This document shows positions 62,352 to 64,000 of a stretch of DNA of 64,000 nt, one piece after another; the stretch's first letter is position 1, and each line of letters begins with the position of its first letter. Under the pieces are notes generated by a model that had not been told where the DNA came from, did no database searches, and worked only from the letters and a program-made list of their open reading frames with translations. A program made the translations under genes and the position numbers. Source of the stretch: Burkholderiales bacterium (GTDB taxonomy: Bacteria; Pseudomonadota; Gammaproteobacteria; Burkholderiales; Burkholderiaceae_C); contig JAFKGD010000002.1 of assembly GCA_017307855.1 (NCBI GenBank), forward strand, positions 682,001 to 746,000, in the 5' to 3' direction.

Positions 62352-63159
62352 GCGCCAGCGCGCGGTGGCGCTCGAGGAAGCTCAGCAGGTCGGCCACGCA
62401 GCGGTCGGGCAGGTACTCGCAGATGCTGTGGCGCTCGCCTTCGTACACCAGCACTTCCGCGCGCGGCACGCATTCGCGCATCGGGCGGTAGACGTCGGCG
62501 GCGCCGATGCGGCCGGCGCCGGGCACCACGACCAGCGTGGGGCAGTGGATGCGGTGCAGCTGGTCGGCCCATTCCTGCTGCGACATGTAGCCGACGAAGC
62601 GGCCGATGAAGGGCACGTCGTTGTCCGACAGCGCGTCGAGGAAGTGCTCCACCTGCGGCGTGCCGGCCAGATGCGGCGGAAAACGGTCGTCGATGGTGTC
62701 GGCCAGGAAGTTGCGAAGGCCCCGCTGCGCCACGTGCGCCAGCCAGCTGGAGGCCTGGCTGTTCTTCAGGCCCGGGGCCGAGCCGAACAGCGCCAGCGTC
62801 TCGATGCGCTCGGGATGCTCCATGGCCAGGTGCTGGCCCACGTAGCCGCCGGCGGAGTTGCCCACGAAGTGGACGCGCGCGCAGCCGAGATGGTCCATCA
62901 GCGCCAGCGTGTCGCGCATCAGGACCTGCATCGACAGCTCCGACGCCGGCGCCGGCACGCTGCTGTGGCCGTGTCCGCGCATGTCCATGCGCACCACGCG
63001 ATAGCGTCGTGCCAGCCCCGGCACCCAGGGCGCGAAGCGCTGGGCGTTGGCCATGGCGCCGTGCAGCAGCAGCAGCGTGGGCGCGTCCGTCCAGGGGTCG
63101 GTGAAATCGTCGACGTAGTAGTTCAGGCGAAGGCCGTCGTGTTCGAAGAAGTCTTGCAC
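62341..63159 (-). CDS. Alpha/beta hydrolase
   Basis: A 272-aa alpha/beta hydrolase: LLLLHGAMANAQRF (oxyanion HG), MDMRGHGHSS, nucleophile Ser in VGNSAGGYVG and a C-terminal GERHSICEY that supplies the His. The type resembles ring-cleavage C-C hydrolases and 3-oxoadipate enol-lactonases, but the substrate is not clear. It is in the same operon as the amidase (11-base overlap). Confidence 0.9.
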   Translation of the reverse strand: MQDFFEHDGLRLNYYVDDFTDPWTDAPTLLLLHGAMANAQRFAPWVPGLARRYRVVRMDMRGHGHSSVPAPASELSMQVLMRDTLALMDHLGCARVHFVGNSAGGYVGQHLAMEHPERIETLALFGSAPGLKNSQASSWLAHVAQRGLRNFLADTIDDRFPPHLAGTPQVEHFLDALSDNDVPFIGRFVGYMSQQEWADQLHRIHCPTLVVVPGAGRIGAADVYRPMRECVPRAEVLVYEGERHSICEYLPDRCVADLLSFLERHRALAHDA

Positions 63160-63193
63160 TGCGGAAAGTCCAGGGGAATGAAAGGAGATCGGG

Positions 63194-64000
63194 TCAGGCC
63201 GCGTCGCGACGCAGGTGCTCGGTGGCCACGTCGCCCAGCCGTTCGAAGCTCGCGCCTTCGTCGGACAGCCGCGCGATCAGGCGTTCGAGCATGCGCATGC
63301 GGTGGCCGCGCCCGATCACTTCGGGGTGGAAGGTGTAGGTGCAGGCACCCCACTCGAGGTGCTCGCGCATGTAGAGGAAATCCTCGATCCAGTTATCCAG
63401 CACCGCGTTGGCGTTCATCAGGCCGGGGATGGCAGTGGAGGTGCCGATGCGCGTGTATTCGAAGTGGGGAAAGTCGTCGAGGCTCCAGCTCACCGGCATT
63501 TCCAGCAGCGGTGTGGGCGCGCCGAAGACCACGGGTCCATCCGGCGGGATCACATCGCCCTGGCGCACGCGGTAGGGCGTGTAGTCGTCGGCCATCATGC
63601 TGCTGTCGTAGGTGAAGCCATGGGCCAGCAGCAGTTCGACCGAGTGCGCGCTCAGGTCCCAGGCGGGCGAGCGGTAACCGGCGGCGGGCGCGCCTGTCAG
63701 GGTGCGGATGGCTTCGTTGCCGCGCACCAGGCCCTCTTCCTCCTGCTCGCGCGTGAGGTTGCCGGGCGCGACGTGCGACCAGCCATGGTGGCCTATCTCG
63801 TGGCCGGCCTCGAACACTTCGCGGCACAGCGCGGGGTAGGTCTGGATCGTGTGGCCGGGGATGAACCAGGTCGAGCGCACGCCGTGCCGCGCCAGCAGGG
63901 CCAGCACGCGCCGTGCGCCGACCACGGCGAACTCGCCGCGCGAGATCGGCGTGGGCGTGGTGATGCCGCGCGCCAGCCACAGCGAGAGCGCATCGAGGTC
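63194..64000 (-). CDS. Polysaccharide-deacetylase family protein (5' end outside window)
   Basis: The frame is open to the right edge, so the true start lies beyond it; an internal GTG at 63925 is not the start, because in-frame residues DLDALSLWLARG precede it. NodB-fold blocks include SRGEF, TWFIPGHTIQTYP, GHEIGHHGWSHVAP, GYRSPAWDLS and YDSSMMADDYTPY, the pattern of the PuuE-like branch (allantoinase or other C-N hydrolases). Its place 34 bases before an alpha/beta hydrolase and an amidase favours a catabolic C-N hydrolase over a cell-wall deacetylase. Confidence 0.87.
   Translation of the reverse strand, partial: DLDALSLWLARGITTPTPISRGEFAVVGARRVLALLARHGVRSTWFIPGHTIQTYPALCREVFEAGHEIGHHGWSHVAPGNLTREQEEEGLVRGNEAIRTLTGAPAAGYRSPAWDLSAHSVELLLAHGFTYDSSMMADDYTPYRVRQGDVIPPDGPVVFGAPTPLLEMPVSWSLDDFPHFEYTRIGTSTAIPGLMNANAVLDNWIEDFLYMREHLEWGACTYTFHPEVIGRGHRMRMLERLIARLSDEGASFERLGDVATEHLRRDAA

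Noticed and set aside
1-64000. CRISPR arrays, tRNA/rRNA genes, transposases, phage genes or attachment sites
   Set aside because: No regularly spaced short repeats, no tRNA arm patterns and no transposase or integrase motifs were seen. The only sizeable repeats are the T6SS immunity-lipase duplications.

Overview
The window is high-GC DNA with very dense, overlapping genes. It carries several Bug-type substrate-binding proteins, an Entner-Doudoroff edd-eda pair and a ZnuD-like receptor. These point to a betaproteobacterium of the Burkholderiales, probably Comamonadaceae (Variovorax/Acidovorax-like). That assignment rests on gene content only.

Region 1 (1-28.8 kb, all minus strand) is a nearly complete type VI secretion (T6SS) operon. 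In transcription order it reads clpV, tssB, tssC, hcp, tssJ, tssK, a PAAR tip protein, a 511-aa exported unknown, vgrG, [tli4-like immunity, Tle4-like lipase], tssL, tssM, tagF, an FHA protein, tssE, [two tandem tli4-like immunity genes, Tle4-like lipase], a wrecked copy of the tssL 3' end, and tssF, which is cut by the window edge. Most junctions are ATGA or TGATG overlaps. Two lipase/immunity cassettes are therefore embedded inside the structural operon. The tssL debris behind the second cassette shows it arose by duplicating the first cassette together with its downstream neighbour. tssG and tssA are not in view.

Region 2 (28.8-44.4 kb) is mostly housekeeping and accessory genes: an RhlE-type helicase with its own terminator, a Fur-box-preceded TonB receptor with EF-hand and DUF2271 partners, a marR-MFS pair divergent from a PaaI-type thioesterase, glyoxalase I, an H-NS-like protein, eda-edd, chaC, a MobA-like transferase and pdxH.

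Region 3 (44.3-52.9 kb) is a LysR-controlled catabolic island. It holds two Bug proteins, a creatininase-family hydrolase, an HpcH/HpaI aldolase, a maleate-isomerase/Asp-Glu-racemase relative, an M20 N-carbamoylase-type amidohydrolase, a D-2-hydroxyacid dehydrogenase and a VOC protein, with a convergent AEC carrier. It looks like a pathway for a cyclic amide, imide or ureide, substrate unknown.

Region 4 (53-58.1 kb) holds znuD with a His-rich DUF2946 gene, msrA, an ExoD-like protein, a tautomerase and a YdcF protein.

Region 5 (58.1-64 kb, minus strand) is a second catabolic operon. It reads polysaccharide-deacetylase-like protein (cut by the window edge), alpha/beta hydrolase, amidase, a DapA-superfamily protein lacking the Schiff-base lysine, a Bug protein and an SDR. 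No tRNA, rRNA, CRISPR array, insertion sequence or phage gene was recognised.
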